Source: Sphingomonas sp. PL-96 (lineage in GTDB: Bacteria > Pseudomonadota > Alphaproteobacteria > Sphingomonadales > Sphingomonadaceae). From it: a stretch of 64,000 bases of DNA. The DNA lies in the NCBI RefSeq assembly GCF_020707215.1, contig NZ_JAJFET010000001.1, forward strand, positions 310,001 through 374,000, given 5' to 3'. The notes under the pieces are model-generated. The model searched no databases. It worked only from the letters and a program-made list of their open reading frames with translations, and was not told the DNA's origin. A program made the position numbers and the translations under genes. Shown piece after piece: positions 49,367 to 57,625 of this stretch; within the stretch, counting starts at the first letter, position 1; the number at the start of each line of letters is the position of its first letter.

Positions 49367-50697
49367 GGACCAGCGCAAAGCTGATGACGGCCGTGGCAGC
49401 GCTTTCGCTGCTCGGTGGCTGCGGCATCTTCAAGGGCGACGGCAAGCGCAAGACGCCGATCCTGGGCGAGCGCGTGCCGATCCTGGCCGCCGAGAATGAT
49501 GTCACCGTCGATCCGTCGCTCGCGGCCGTGCAGGTGCTGCTGCCGCCGGCGGTGGTGAACCCGGACTGGACTCAGCCGGGCGGCAACGAGTCGAAGGCGA
49601 TGGGCCATCTCGCGCTTGGCGCGTCGCCCACCCGCGCCTGGACCGCAAGCATCCCCGGCGGCACGACCCGCGTGCGCCTGGCTGCGGCTCCGGTGGTCTC
49701 GGGCGGTCGCCTGTTCGTGATCGACACCGATGGCGTCGTCCACTCGTTCGACGCCGCGACCGGCGATGCCGGCTGGACCGCGAACACGGTCAAGGACGCG
49801 GACAAGGGCAATCAGGCCGCGCGCTTCGGTGGCGGCGTCAGCGTCGGCGGTGATCGCCTGTTCGCCACCAACGGCCTGGGCGACGTGGTCGCGCTCAACA
49901 TTGCCGATGGTGCCGAGATCTGGCGCGGCAAGCCCGGCGGCCCGCTGCGCGGGGCGCCGACGGTCGCCAACGAACAGGTCTATGTCGTCAGCCAGGACAA
50001 CCAGCTGTTCGCGCTCTCGCAGACGGACGGCACGGTTGTCTGGACCCAGGCCGGCTCGGTCGAGAGCCAGGGCGTGTTCGGCGTTGCGGCCCCCGCCTCG
50101 GCACAGGGCACGGTGGTCGCCGGCTTCTCCTCGGGCGAGCTCAACGCCTATCGCTATGAGAATGGCCGCTCGCTCTGGGCGGACACCCTGTCGCGCACCA
50201 GTGCCTCGACCTCGGTCTCGTCGCTCGCAGACATCGACGCCGAGCCGGTGATCGACTCCGGGCAGGCCTATGCGGTCGGCCAGGGCGGTCGCATGGTCGC
50301 GCTGGAAGTCACCAGCGGCCAGCGTATGTGGGAACAGAATCTCGCCGGCATCTCGACGCCTGCGGTGGCCGGCGAATGGCTGTTCGTCGTTACCGACGAC
50401 GCGCGCCTGCTCGCGATTGCGCGCGGCAGCGGCAAGGTGCGCTGGATGCACCAGCTGCCCCGCTACAAGAACGAGAAGAAGAAGAAGGGGCCGATCCTGT
50501 GGGTCGGACCCGTGCTTGCCGGCAATCGCCTGGTGCTCGCCAACTCCGACGGCCAGCTGGTCTATGCCTCGCCCGAGGACGGCAGCGTCAGCGCGACGGT
50601 CGACGCCGCCAAGAACACGATCAGCCTGTCGCCGGTCGTCGCCAACTCCACTTTGTACCTGCTCGATGATTCGGGCACGATCAGCGCCTGGCGCTGA
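49363..50697 (+). CDS. bamB: Outer-membrane assembly lipoprotein BamB-like (PQQ beta-propeller)
   Basis: BamB is a lipoprotein of the BAM complex, which inserts beta-barrel proteins into the outer membrane. The 444-residue product has a signal peptide with lipobox LSLLGGC and a beta-propeller of PQQ-like repeats (VIDTDGVVHSFDAATGDAGW, YVVSQDNQLFALSQTDGTVVW, LVYASPEDGSVSATVDA). An insertion KNEKKKKGPILWVGP interrupts a late blade. Position between the YfgM-like gene and der, and the 4-nt overlap upstream, support it. Confidence 0.85.
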   Translation: MRTSAKLMTAVAALSLLGGCGIFKGDGKRKTPILGERVPILAAENDVTVDPSLAAVQVLLPPAVVNPDWTQPGGNESKAMGHLALGASPTRAWTASIPGGTTRVRLAAAPVVSGGRLFVIDTDGVVHSFDAATGDAGWTANTVKDADKGNQAARFGGGVSVGGDRLFATNGLGDVVALNIADGAEIWRGKPGGPLRGAPTVANEQVYVVSQDNQLFALSQTDGTVVWTQAGSVESQGVFGVAAPASAQGTVVAGFSSGELNAYRYENGRSLWADTLSRTSASTSVSSLADIDAEPVIDSGQAYAVGQGGRMVALEVTSGQRMWEQNLAGISTPAVAGEWLFVVTDDARLLAIARGSGKVRWMHQLPRYKNEKKKKGPILWVGPVLAGNRLVLANSDGQLVYASPEDGSVSATVDAAKNTISLSPVVANSTLYLLDDSGTISAWR

Positions 50698-50715
50698 CGC
50701 TCGCTGAAAGCCTCC

Positions 50716-52071
50716 ATGCCCCTATCTACCGTCGCCATTATCGGACGCCCCAATGTGGGGAAGTCGACGCTGTTCAACCGGCTCGTCGGCAAGCGCCTGG
50801 CGCTTGTCGATGACCAGCCGGGCGTCACGCGCGACCGGCGGGAGGGGGATGCGAACCTGCTCGGGCTCGAATTCCGGATCATCGACACCGCCGGGTTCGA
50901 GGATGAGGATCCGCAGACCCTGCCGGGCCGCATGCGCCAGCAGACCGAAGCGGCCGTGATCGACGCCGACGTCGCGCTGTTCATGATCGACGCGCGCGCC
51001 GGGGTGACGCCGCTGGACGAGGAAATCGCCCGCTGGCTGCGCGCCGCGGACCGCCCCGTCGTGGTCGTCGCCAACAAGGCCGAGGGCCGCGCGGGCGAGA
51101 CCGGGGTGATCGAGGCGATGGCGTTCGGCTTCGGCGATCCGGTGCCGCTGTCGGCCGAACATGGCGAGGGCGTGGTCGATCTGTTCGACGCACTGCGTCC
51201 GTTCGTCGAGCGCGAGCAAGAGGAAGAACCGGAGGAGGATCCCGAATCCCCCGACGCGCCGCTCAAGCTCGCGATCGTCGGCCGCCCGAACGCGGGCAAG
51301 TCGACGCTCATCAACCGCATGCTGGGCCAGGATCGGCTGATCACCGGTCCCGAGGCCGGCATCACCCGCGACTCGATCGCGATCCAGTGGGAGTGGGAGG
51401 GCCGCCCGGTCCGCCTGATCGACACTGCCGGCATGCGCAAGCGCGCACGCGTGCAGGAAAAGCTCGAGAAGCTGTCGGTGGCCGACGCCTTGCGAGCGGT
51501 CGACTTTGCCGAGGTCGTGGTGCTGCTGCTCGACGCCACGCGCGGGCTTGAGGTGCAGGACATCAAGATCGCCGACCGCGTCCTCCAGGAAGGCCGTGGG
51601 CTGGTGATCGCGCTCAACAAATGGGACGTGGCCGAAAACGCCTCCAGCCTGTTCAACGGCGTCAAGGGTGCGCTGGAGGAAGGGCTCGCCCAGGCTAAGG
51701 GCGTGCCGCTGCTGACGGTCTCCGCGTTCAGCGGGAAGGGCATCGACGTGCTGCTCAAGGTGGCATTCGAGACTCGCGAGGCCTGGAGCCGTCGCGTGTC
51801 GACCGGCGCACTCAACCGCTGGTTCGAACGCGCGATCGAGGCCAATCCGCCGCCCGCGCCCGGCGGCAAGCGCATCAAGATGCGCTATATCACCCAGAAC
51901 AACACGCGCCCGCCCAGCTTCGTGCTGTTCGGCACGCGCGTCGACATGCTGCCGGAAAGCTACAAGCGCTATCTGATCAATGGCATCCGCCGCGAATTTG
52001 ATTTCGGCGCGGTGCCGGTGCGCCTGAACCTGCGCGCGCCCAAAAACCCGTTCGACAACAAGGACGGATGA
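50716..52071 (+). CDS. der: Ribosome-assembly GTPase Der
   Basis: Der is a double-domain GTPase needed for 50S subunit maturation. The 451-residue protein has two G domains: G1 GRPNVGKSTLFNR and GRPNAGKSTLINR, with DTAGFED / DTAGMRK and NKAEG / NKWD motifs, and the C-terminal KH-like domain with GGKRIKMRYITQNNTRPPSFVLF. An acidic linker (EREQEEEPEEDPESP) joins the G domains. The stop is overlapped by 4 nt by the TusA-like gene. Confidence 0.96.
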   Translation: MPLSTVAIIGRPNVGKSTLFNRLVGKRLALVDDQPGVTRDRREGDANLLGLEFRIIDTAGFEDEDPQTLPGRMRQQTEAAVIDADVALFMIDARAGVTPLDEEIARWLRAADRPVVVVANKAEGRAGETGVIEAMAFGFGDPVPLSAEHGEGVVDLFDALRPFVEREQEEEPEEDPESPDAPLKLAIVGRPNAGKSTLINRMLGQDRLITGPEAGITRDSIAIQWEWEGRPVRLIDTAGMRKRARVQEKLEKLSVADALRAVDFAEVVVLLLDATRGLEVQDIKIADRVLQEGRGLVIALNKWDVAENASSLFNGVKGALEEGLAQAKGVPLLTVSAFSGKGIDVLLKVAFETREAWSRRVSTGALNRWFERAIEANPPPAPGGKRIKMRYITQNNTRPPSFVLFGTRVDMLPESYKRYLINGIRREFDFGAVPVRLNLRAPKNPFDNKDG

Positions 52072-52262
52072 TCGACGCGCGCGGCCTGCGCTGCCCCTGG
52101 CCCGCGCTGCGGCTGGCCCGTGCGCTGCGGCAGGGCGGGGAGGGCGCGGCGTTTGAGGTGCTCGCCGACGATCCCAATGCGGAACGCGAGATGCGTGCAG
52201 TGGCAGAGGCGGCCGGGCGGCAACTGATGCGGTTGGAAGAACACCGCTTCGAGGTGCGGTAG
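52068..52262 (+). CDS. TusA/SirA-like sulfurtransferase, 64 aa
   Basis: The product has MIDARGLRCPWPALRLARALRQ, with the CPxP motif whose Cys is the sulfur-carrying residue in TusA-family proteins. The rest of the small alpha/beta fold follows (FEVLADDPNAEREM). At 64 residues it is slightly shorter than TusA (about 80). It might relay sulfur for tRNA thiolation or cofactors; the acceptor is unknown. It overlaps der by 4 nt. Confidence 0.82.
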   Translation: MIDARGLRCPWPALRLARALRQGGEGAAFEVLADDPNAEREMRAVAEAAGRQLMRLEEHRFEVR

Positions 52263-52281
52263 AAGCTCCCAAGACCCCCGT

Positions 52282-52301
52282 GCTCCTGCGGAGGCAGGAG
52301 C
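52282..52301. repeat. GCTCCTGC stem-loop repeat
   Basis: A perfect 8-bp stem GCTCCTGC/GCAGGAGC with loop GGAG, preceded by CCCGT and followed by CCAGG. It is the same element as at 4903, 4962 and 62134. It lies between convergent genes in an interval (52263-52425) without another gene. Confidence 0.78.
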
Positions 52302-52425
52302 CCAGGGCCACACGCACCGGCAGTGGTTGCCTTGCTTGACCCCTGCGTGGGGATACCATGCGGCGCCGGGCGGCACTTGAGCAACTCACGTCAGGAGAAG
52401 CGCTGCCGAACTCGCGCCTTGCGCG

Positions 52426-53133
52426 CTAAACCCGCGCTCCCAGCCAGGCCTCGGCCTTGGCGAGCGCCGCCTGGTCGTCGACGTCGATCCAGTCGAGGTC
52501 GCTGCAATCCGTCACCAGCGCCTGGCCGCCCGGCACCAACGCGCGCATCCCTTCCGTCAGCGACGGCGCCTCCAGCCCCTGCAGCGCGGCGAACAGCGCC
52601 GCGCCGATCGCGAACACGCCCGTGTCGAAACAGTCGAACGGCTCCAGCCCCTTGCCGATCGCCACGATGTGCTCGCCCTGGGTCTGGACTCGCGTCACGT
52701 CGTCCAGGTCGACCCAATCGCTGTCCAGCCGCCGGTCGATGGCGAGGTGGGCGCCGCCGGCAGGTACGCCGCCCAACGCCATGCGCCGGTAGAGCTCCGG
52801 ATCGACCAGATGGTCGCACATCGCGAGCAGCACGCCTTGCGGCCCGACCTGCGCCTGCGCCGCCAGCACCGACACGCCATTGGGCTCGTGATAGTCGGCG
52901 ACCCGCACATGCTCGACCGCAACCGGCCAGTCGTGCGCGGCCAGATGCGCCTCGATCGCCTCGGCACCATAGCCGAGCACCACCACCGCCCGCGCCATCC
53001 CGGCCGCCGCCAGCCCGTGGAGGGCGTGGTCGATCAACGGCCGTCCGGCGACCGTGCACAGCGGCTTGAATGGTGCTGCGGAGCGAAGGCGGCTGCCTTC
53101 GCCCGCAGCCAGCAGGATGGCGGTGTCGATCAC
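52426..53133 (-). CDS. Nucleotidyltransferase, possible CTP:inositol-phosphate cytidylyltransferase
   Basis: The 235-residue protein has the sugar-nucleotidyltransferase N-terminus LLAAGEGSRLRSAAPFKPLCTVAGRPL, a metal-binding Asp in LLAMCDHLVDP and DLDWIDVDD near the end. Length and form match single-domain enzymes such as the inositol-1-phosphate cytidylyltransferase (IPCT) of the di-myo-inositol-phosphate pathway. The next two upstream genes encode inositol-3-phosphate synthase and a CDP-alcohol phosphatidyltransferase, and the spacing is 4 nt, so an inositol role is inferred. Other sugar phosphates remain possible. Confidence 0.7.
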   Translation of the reverse strand: MIDTAILLAAGEGSRLRSAAPFKPLCTVAGRPLIDHALHGLAAAGMARAVVVLGYGAEAIEAHLAAHDWPVAVEHVRVADYHEPNGVSVLAAQAQVGPQGVLLAMCDHLVDPELYRRMALGGVPAGGAHLAIDRRLDSDWVDLDDVTRVQTQGEHIVAIGKGLEPFDCFDTGVFAIGAALFAALQGLEAPSLTEGMRALVPGGQALVTDCSDLDWIDVDDQAALAKAEAWLGARV

Positions 53134-53137
53134 CTGG

Positions 53138-54226
53138 TTACGCAGCGACGAAGGCTTCCACCGCCTGCTGGGCGAGGTCGTCCGTCATCTGCGTGCGCGG
53201 GTGCTTGCAGAAATAGGCGGAGGCAGCGTCGATCGGACCGGCCAGGCCACGATCCTTGGCAAGCTTGGCGCAGCGGATCATGTCGATCGCGACGCCGGCG
53301 CTGTTGGGCGAGTCCTCGACCGACAGCCGCAGCTCCAGGTTCATCGGCACGCCGCCGAACATGCTGCCTTCCATGCGCAGGAAGCAGATCTTGTTGTCGT
53401 TCTGCCACGGCACATAGTCGGACGGGCCGATGTGGACATTGTCCTCTTCCAGCCGTTCGGCCGCGACCGACTGCACGGCCTCGGTCTTCGAGATCTTCTT
53501 CGACTCCAGCCGGCGATGGTTCGACATGTTGAGGAAGTCGGTGTTGCCGCCGGTGTTGAGCTGGTAGGTCCGCTCCAGCTTCACGCCGCGCTTGGCGAAC
53601 AGGTCGGTCAGCACGCGGTGGACGATGGTCGCACCCAGCTGCGCCTTGATGTCGTCGCCGACGATCGGCACGCCCGCATCCTCGAAGCGCTTGGCCCAGA
53701 CCGGGTTGCTCGCAATGAACACGGGGATGTTGTTCACGAACGCGACGCCGGCCTCGATCGCGCATTCGGCATAGAATTCGGTCGCTTCCTGCGACCCCAC
53801 CGGCAGGTAGTTCATCAGCACGTCGGCCTTGCTCGCGCGCAGCGCCGCCACGACATCTTCCTTGGTAGGTTCGGCCGCGTCGGCGAGCAGGAAGGTGCGC
53901 TCGTCCTTATAGTCGGCCATGTGCTCGGCAACGCCGTCCAGCACCTTGCCCATCTGCACGACCGCGCCGGTCGGCTCCACGGTTTCGCAGAAGATGGCGG
54001 TGCAGTTCGGCTTGGCGAAGATCGCCTCGGCCACGTCCTTGCCGACCTTGCGCTGGTCGACGTCCCACGCGGCCACGACCTTGATGTCGCTGGGGCGATA
54101 GCCGCCCAGGTCCCAGTGCATCAGTCCGACCCGCTCGTTGGCGCCGTCCCGGTAGTGGGAAAGGCCCTGCACGAGGGAGCTGGCGCAGTTACCGACGCCG
54201 ACGACGGCGATGTTGATGCTCGGCAT
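53138..54226 (-). CDS. ino1: Inositol-3-phosphate synthase
   Basis: It isomerises glucose 6-phosphate to inositol 3-phosphate using NAD+. The 362-residue protein is of the short bacterial/archaeal type (about 360 as in mycobacteria). Motifs: VVGVGNCASSLVQGL (NAD binding), MNYLPVGSQEATEFYAECA, NNIPVFIASNPVWAKRF, VGDDIKAQLGATIVHR, LNTGGNTDFLNM and the Lys-rich SKKISKTEAV, then QNDNKICFLRMEGSMFGG. The start ATG 54226 is separated by 7 nt from the upstream CDP-alcohol transferase gene. Confidence 0.92.
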   Translation of the reverse strand: MPSINIAVVGVGNCASSLVQGLSHYRDGANERVGLMHWDLGGYRPSDIKVVAAWDVDQRKVGKDVAEAIFAKPNCTAIFCETVEPTGAVVQMGKVLDGVAEHMADYKDERTFLLADAAEPTKEDVVAALRASKADVLMNYLPVGSQEATEFYAECAIEAGVAFVNNIPVFIASNPVWAKRFEDAGVPIVGDDIKAQLGATIVHRVLTDLFAKRGVKLERTYQLNTGGNTDFLNMSNHRRLESKKISKTEAVQSVAAERLEEDNVHIGPSDYVPWQNDNKICFLRMEGSMFGGVPMNLELRLSVEDSPNSAGVAIDMIRCAKLAKDRGLAGPIDAASAYFCKHPRTQMTDDLAQQAVEAFVAA

Positions 54227-54233
54227 TACTTGG

Positions 54234-55094
54234 TTACGTCCTTCGACTGGATGACGGAATTGACGGGGCAGGGCGGGTGCTCAGGCCACGCACCAGTCGG
54301 GACTCGACGGAGCGGTGCCAGATCAGGCCCAGGATCAGGATGGCGGTAAGCGGTACGAGCTCGACCCACCAGAAAAGCCGGGGATTGCCGGCAAGACACG
54401 CGATAAAGATGGTCATGACGCGCACGTTGGCGGTCATCAGCCTCAGCAGCCGCATCGGCCGTGCTGCCGCTTCGCCATAGGCCCCCGCCAGCGTCCGGCG
54501 ATCGGGCGCTTGCGCCAGCGCGGTGTCGAACGGCGCGGCGAAATGGTCCAGCGTGCCGGCTACGCGATCATAGATGCGTACCAGCGGGTTGGCGCTCGGG
54601 CTGGCGGCTGTAGCGGCAACGCCCTTGCACCGGCGGTGATAGCGCGCGCGCTCGCTCTCATACAGGTTGGACTGCACCGCATGGGCCACGCCCGCCGCAC
54701 AGGCCAGCGCCCAGGCTTCGCCGGTGCCGATCGAGGAGGCGAGAACGACATAGATCAGCATGAACACGCCATGGTCGCACAGCCCGTCGAGCGCGCGGCC
54801 CAGCGCGCTGGCGGTGCCGGTCGCGCGAGCGATCATGCCGTCCAGTCCGTCGGCAATCAGCCACGCGATCGACAGCAGCAGCCCAGCCACCGCAAAGCCC
54901 GGCGCCTGCCACTGGCCGTATGCGCAAGCGGCGAGCGTGCCCAGCGCCAGCCCCCCCACCGACACCGCGTTCGCCGAAACCCCGCGCGCAAGGAACCACG
55001 GCAAAAGCCGGCGGGCTGCAGGATGGATGACCAGCAGGTTTGTCGGATCCTCGATCCGGCGATCTCGTGACTGGTCCGGAGGCGGGAGGTTCAT
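54234..55094 (-). CDS. CDP-alcohol phosphatidyltransferase family membrane protein
   Basis: The 286-residue protein carries the CDP-alcohol transferase signature D-x2-D-G-x2-A-R...G-x3-D-x3-D, seen as DGLDGMIAR then GRALDGLCD. Six to eight hydrophobic segments follow the pattern of the family. These enzymes attach an alcohol phosphate to a CDP-activated acceptor. Located next to inositol-3-phosphate synthase and a cytidylyltransferase, it could use CDP-inositol or make phosphatidylinositol phosphate. Which one cannot be read from sequence. First gene of the cassette; a terminator for bfr lies upstream. Confidence 0.85.
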   Translation of the reverse strand: MNLPPPDQSRDRRIEDPTNLLVIHPAARRLLPWFLARGVSANAVSVGGLALGTLAACAYGQWQAPGFAVAGLLLSIAWLIADGLDGMIARATGTASALGRALDGLCDHGVFMLIYVVLASSIGTGEAWALACAAGVAHAVQSNLYESERARYHRRCKGVAATAASPSANPLVRIYDRVAGTLDHFAAPFDTALAQAPDRRTLAGAYGEAAARPMRLLRLMTANVRVMTIFIACLAGNPRLFWWVELVPLTAILILGLIWHRSVESRLVRGLSTRPAPSIPSSSRRT

Positions 55095-55185
55095 CGAAAT
55101 GTCACGTACAAGCCCGGCGCCCTGTTCAGCAAGCGGTTTGCGCCGGGTGACGGGCGCAGACGCCGAGGGGCGGCGCCTCGCAACG

Positions 55186-55213
55186 AAAAAGGGCCGGCGT
55201 GCCGCCAGCCCTT
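55186..55213 (-). terminator. Terminator after bfr (reads leftward)
   Basis: Read on the minus strand, AAAGGGC-TGGCG pairs with CGCC-GGCCCTTT around GCA, followed by TTTTTCG. It lies 30 nt after the bfr stop and before the inositol cassette, so the two are separate units. Confidence 0.72.
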
Positions 55214-55243
55214 TGCCGCGTCCGATCGGAAGGGGAGGGAAGC

Positions 55244-55741
55244 TCAGCCCTCCTTCACATCATATTCCGACTTGGCGTTGAGGGCGATGTAGTTCTCCAG
55301 GCCCATGCGCTCGATCATCTCGAACTGCCGTTCCAGCGTGTCGACATGCTCTTCCTCATTTTCGAGGATCTCGGCGAACAGGTCGCGGCTGACGAAGTCG
55401 CGCACGCTTTCGCAATAGGCGATCGCCTCGCGCAGCTGGGCGACGGCCTCCAGCTCCAGGGCCAGGTCCGCCTTGATCGCCTCGACCACGGTCTCGCCGA
55501 TGCGCAGGCGGCCGAGCAGCTGGAAATTGGGAAGCCCGTCCAGGAAGAGGATGCGCTCAGCCAGGCGATCGGCGTGCTTCATCTCCTCGATGGATTCCTC
55601 GCGCTCGAACTTGGCGAGCTTGTACACGCCCCAGTGATCGAACATCCGGTAGTGCAACCAATATTGGTTGATCGCCGTCAGCTCGTTGCGGAGCGTTTCG
55701 TTGAGGAATTCGACGACCTTGGGATCACCCTTCACGTGCAC
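55244..55741 (-). CDS. bfr: Bacterioferritin
   Basis: Bfr stores iron in a 24-subunit haem-containing shell. The 165-residue four-helix protein has ferroxidase ligands: Glu20 in LRNELTAINQYWLHYRMF, Glu53 and His56 in ESIEEMKHADRLAER, then later Glu residues (ALELEAV, LENEEEHVDTLE). Met54, the axial haem ligand in canonical Bfr, is present. ATG 55741. It follows bfd on the same strand with a hairpin between them (55800-55831). Confidence 0.95.
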   Translation of the reverse strand: MHVKGDPKVVEFLNETLRNELTAINQYWLHYRMFDHWGVYKLAKFEREESIEEMKHADRLAERILFLDGLPNFQLLGRLRIGETVVEAIKADLALELEAVAQLREAIAYCESVRDFVSRDLFAEILENEEEHVDTLERQFEMIERMGLENYIALNAKSEYDVKEG

Positions 55742-55799
55742 ATGCCTTTGCTGGAAAATTCAGGCTGTGAATCTAGGGTGAAAACGCAGCTTTGAACAG

Positions 55800-55831
55800 G
55801 CGAAAAACCGCAGAAAACTGCGGCTTTTCGC
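55800..55831 (-). terminator. Hairpin between bfd and bfr
   Basis: CCGCAG/CTGCGG with an AAAA loop, extended outward by GCGAAAA / TTTTCGC after one mismatch. A/T runs flank both sides, so it can act as a terminator in either direction. Read leftward it could end bfd transcripts, so bfr may have its own promoter in 55742-55800. Confidence 0.7.
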
Positions 55832-55841
55832 GCTGCGAGCG

Positions 55842-56012
55842 TCACGCAATTGCGCGTTCGTCGTCGATGATCTCGCGTGCGAATGGCACGCATTGTCCGC
55901 ACTTTGCCTGGCGTCCCAGCGCGCGATAGGCTTGGCAGGCGCTCATCGCACCCGAGCGCGCGGCGCGCCGAACTTCGTCTTCTCGAATCGCATTGCAAAC
56001 GCAGACAACCAT
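55842..56012 (-). CDS. bfd: Bacterioferritin-associated ferredoxin
   Basis: Bfd carries a [2Fe-2S] cluster that reduces Bfr-stored iron for release. The 56-residue product begins MVVCVCNAIREDEV and ends with GRQAKCGQCVPFAREIIDD, giving the CxC...CxxC cluster ligands. ATG 56012 follows AAGGAATCGGCA. bfr is the next gene downstream. A large palindrome lies 37 nt upstream of the start and is a candidate iron-responsive operator. Confidence 0.9.
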   Translation of the reverse strand: MVVCVCNAIREDEVRRAARSGAMSACQAYRALGRQAKCGQCVPFAREIIDDERAIA

Positions 56013-56048
56013 TGCCGATTCCTTGCTGACGGGAACCGGGTAGCGCCA

Positions 56049-56087
56049 TTGCGAATGGGTCGCAACTGTTTTGCGACGCATTCGCAA
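56049..56087. promoter_or_regulatory. 39-bp nested palindrome upstream of bfd, candidate iron operator
   Basis: Outer arms TTGCGAATG (56049-56057) and CATTCGCAA (56079-56087) and inner arms GTCGCAA (56059-56065) and TTGCGAC (56071-56077) are exact complements around CTGTT, with one G/G mismatch between arms. The half-site TTGCGAATG resembles Fur-type boxes of alphaproteobacteria. Its position before bfd suits control by Fur or Irr. Promoter elements were not identified. This is sequence-based inference. Confidence 0.5.
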
Positions 56088-56103
56088 ATCAACGGGAATG
56101 ATC

Positions 56104-57357
56104 TCAGCGGGCGGGTAGCGCCGCTCCCCGCATCGGCTGGAACTCGAGTCGCGCCAGCGTCCGCCACAACCACTCGAACGGTCCGTAGCGGAACCGGGAC
56201 AGCCAGGCCTGCGACCACAGCAGCATCGCCGCCCACATCGCGAACACGACCGGATAGAGCGCCGCGCGCGAGAAGGTCCCGTACCAGCCCAGGCCATAGC
56301 CGTAAAAGAGCGTCGTCATCACGATGCTGGTCGCCAGGTAATTGGTGAACGCCATCCGCCCCGCCGCGGCGATCCGCTCGGTCAGCGCGCCGCCCGGCCG
56401 CGCCAGCAGCAGGATCAGGCACGCCCAGCCGAGGATCATCAGAACGCGCAAAGGCGGAGCAATGGCCATGCTTGCCGCCACCGTAACCAGGCCGAAGTTG
56501 CGCGACACCAGCCATGCGGCGAGCAGCGCATAGCCCGGAATGCCGATGCCGAAGCAGACGAGCAGCCAGCGACGGAGGCGCGCGCGCGACCACCCGCCGG
56601 TCAGCATCCCCGAACGCAGCGCCGCCATGCCGAACAGCATGTACCCCAGCGTTTCCGCGCCGACGAACAGCGTGGACGAGAGGGAGGTGGAGAGTTCTGA
56701 CCAGCGATGCGCGATCAGCCCTGCCCAGCTGCCGCGATGGAGCGCGAACTCCGACTGGATATGCGCCGCGCTCGGCACGCCCATCGCATCGACAAAGGTC
56801 CGCAGCGACTCGGCACTGGCGGCCGCCTTGGCCGGATCGGGGTCGTGGATGCCGGCCTGCATCGCCGCCACGCCAAGCGGCATAAAGGCCAGCAGCAGCC
56901 AGGCGGTCGCGACCAGCACGATCCCGCGCGTGACCAGCGTCTTTTCGTCCGCATGACGGCACGAGTAGGCGATCGCGCCGATCACCGCATACTGGTTCAG
57001 GATGTCGCCCCACCACAGCAGCAGCAGATGGGCGATGCCGAACACGAACAACCAGGCCATGCGGGAGAAGTGCACGCGCGCCGGGCTCTCGCCCTTTGCC
57101 TCCGCGCGCTCGATCACCAGCAGCATCGATGCGCCGAACAACAGGCTGAACAGCCCGCGCATCTTGCCGTCGAACAGCACGAAATTGACGAGAAAGACGG
57201 CCAGGTCGGCGCCCCGGTACCCGCCATAGGCGGCGGGGTTGATATAGGCGGCGTCGGGCATCGCGAACGCAACGATGTTCATCAGCAAGATGCCCATCAC
57301 GGCTACCCCGCGAACCGTATCCAGCGTCCCGATCCGGTCCGCCTGCGTCGTCGCCAT
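56104..57357 (-). CDS. DUF418 family membrane protein
   Basis: The 417-residue protein begins MATTQADRIGTLDTVRGVAVMGILLMNIVAFAMP, the conserved N-terminus of DUF418 proteins (YeiB type), with about nine hydrophobic segments and a C-terminal DUF418 stretch (TLFYGYGLGWYGTFSRAALYPV ... FRYGPFEWLWRTL). Inner membrane, function unknown; the fold relates to acyltransferase-3/heparan-type membrane proteins by some analyses. It lies 91 nt upstream of bfd, same strand. Confidence 0.88.
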   Translation of the reverse strand: MATTQADRIGTLDTVRGVAVMGILLMNIVAFAMPDAAYINPAAYGGYRGADLAVFLVNFVLFDGKMRGLFSLLFGASMLLVIERAEAKGESPARVHFSRMAWLFVFGIAHLLLLWWGDILNQYAVIGAIAYSCRHADEKTLVTRGIVLVATAWLLLAFMPLGVAAMQAGIHDPDPAKAAASAESLRTFVDAMGVPSAAHIQSEFALHRGSWAGLIAHRWSELSTSLSSTLFVGAETLGYMLFGMAALRSGMLTGGWSRARLRRWLLVCFGIGIPGYALLAAWLVSRNFGLVTVAASMAIAPPLRVLMILGWACLILLLARPGGALTERIAAAGRMAFTNYLATSIVMTTLFYGYGLGWYGTFSRAALYPVVFAMWAAMLLWSQAWLSRFRYGPFEWLWRTLARLEFQPMRGAALPAR

Positions 57358-57507
57358 CGCTATTCCCCCGCTGTCCCCGCAGGCGATGCTAGAGGAAGAT
57401 GGGGTGGAGCTAAAGCGGCGCGGTGCGGGGTTGCGACGGGTAGGGTTCGGATACTCGCACGCCGCCCGCGCAAGCCAGTGCCCGCGAAGACGCTCCGCCG
57501 CTGGCCT

Positions 57508-57592
57508 TCAGTGCTCCCGCGCAAGCGGGCCCAGGGTTCCACGCGCTGCCGCCGGCCCTGCTGGGCTGGATCCCCGCCTGCGCCGGGATACG
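57508..57592. repeat. Degenerate stem-loop repeats in a 268-bp gap
   Basis: GTGCTCCCGC-GCAA-GCGGGCCC forms an imperfect stem related to the GCTCCTGC element, and ATCCC...GGGAT (57570-57588) forms a second. They lie between the purL stop and the DUF418 start (57358-57625), which otherwise contains no gene. A degraded copy of the family is likely. Confidence 0.5.
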
Positions 57593-57625
57593 GAGTGGGG
57601 CGGGGGCGGTGCCCCCAACCCAGCG

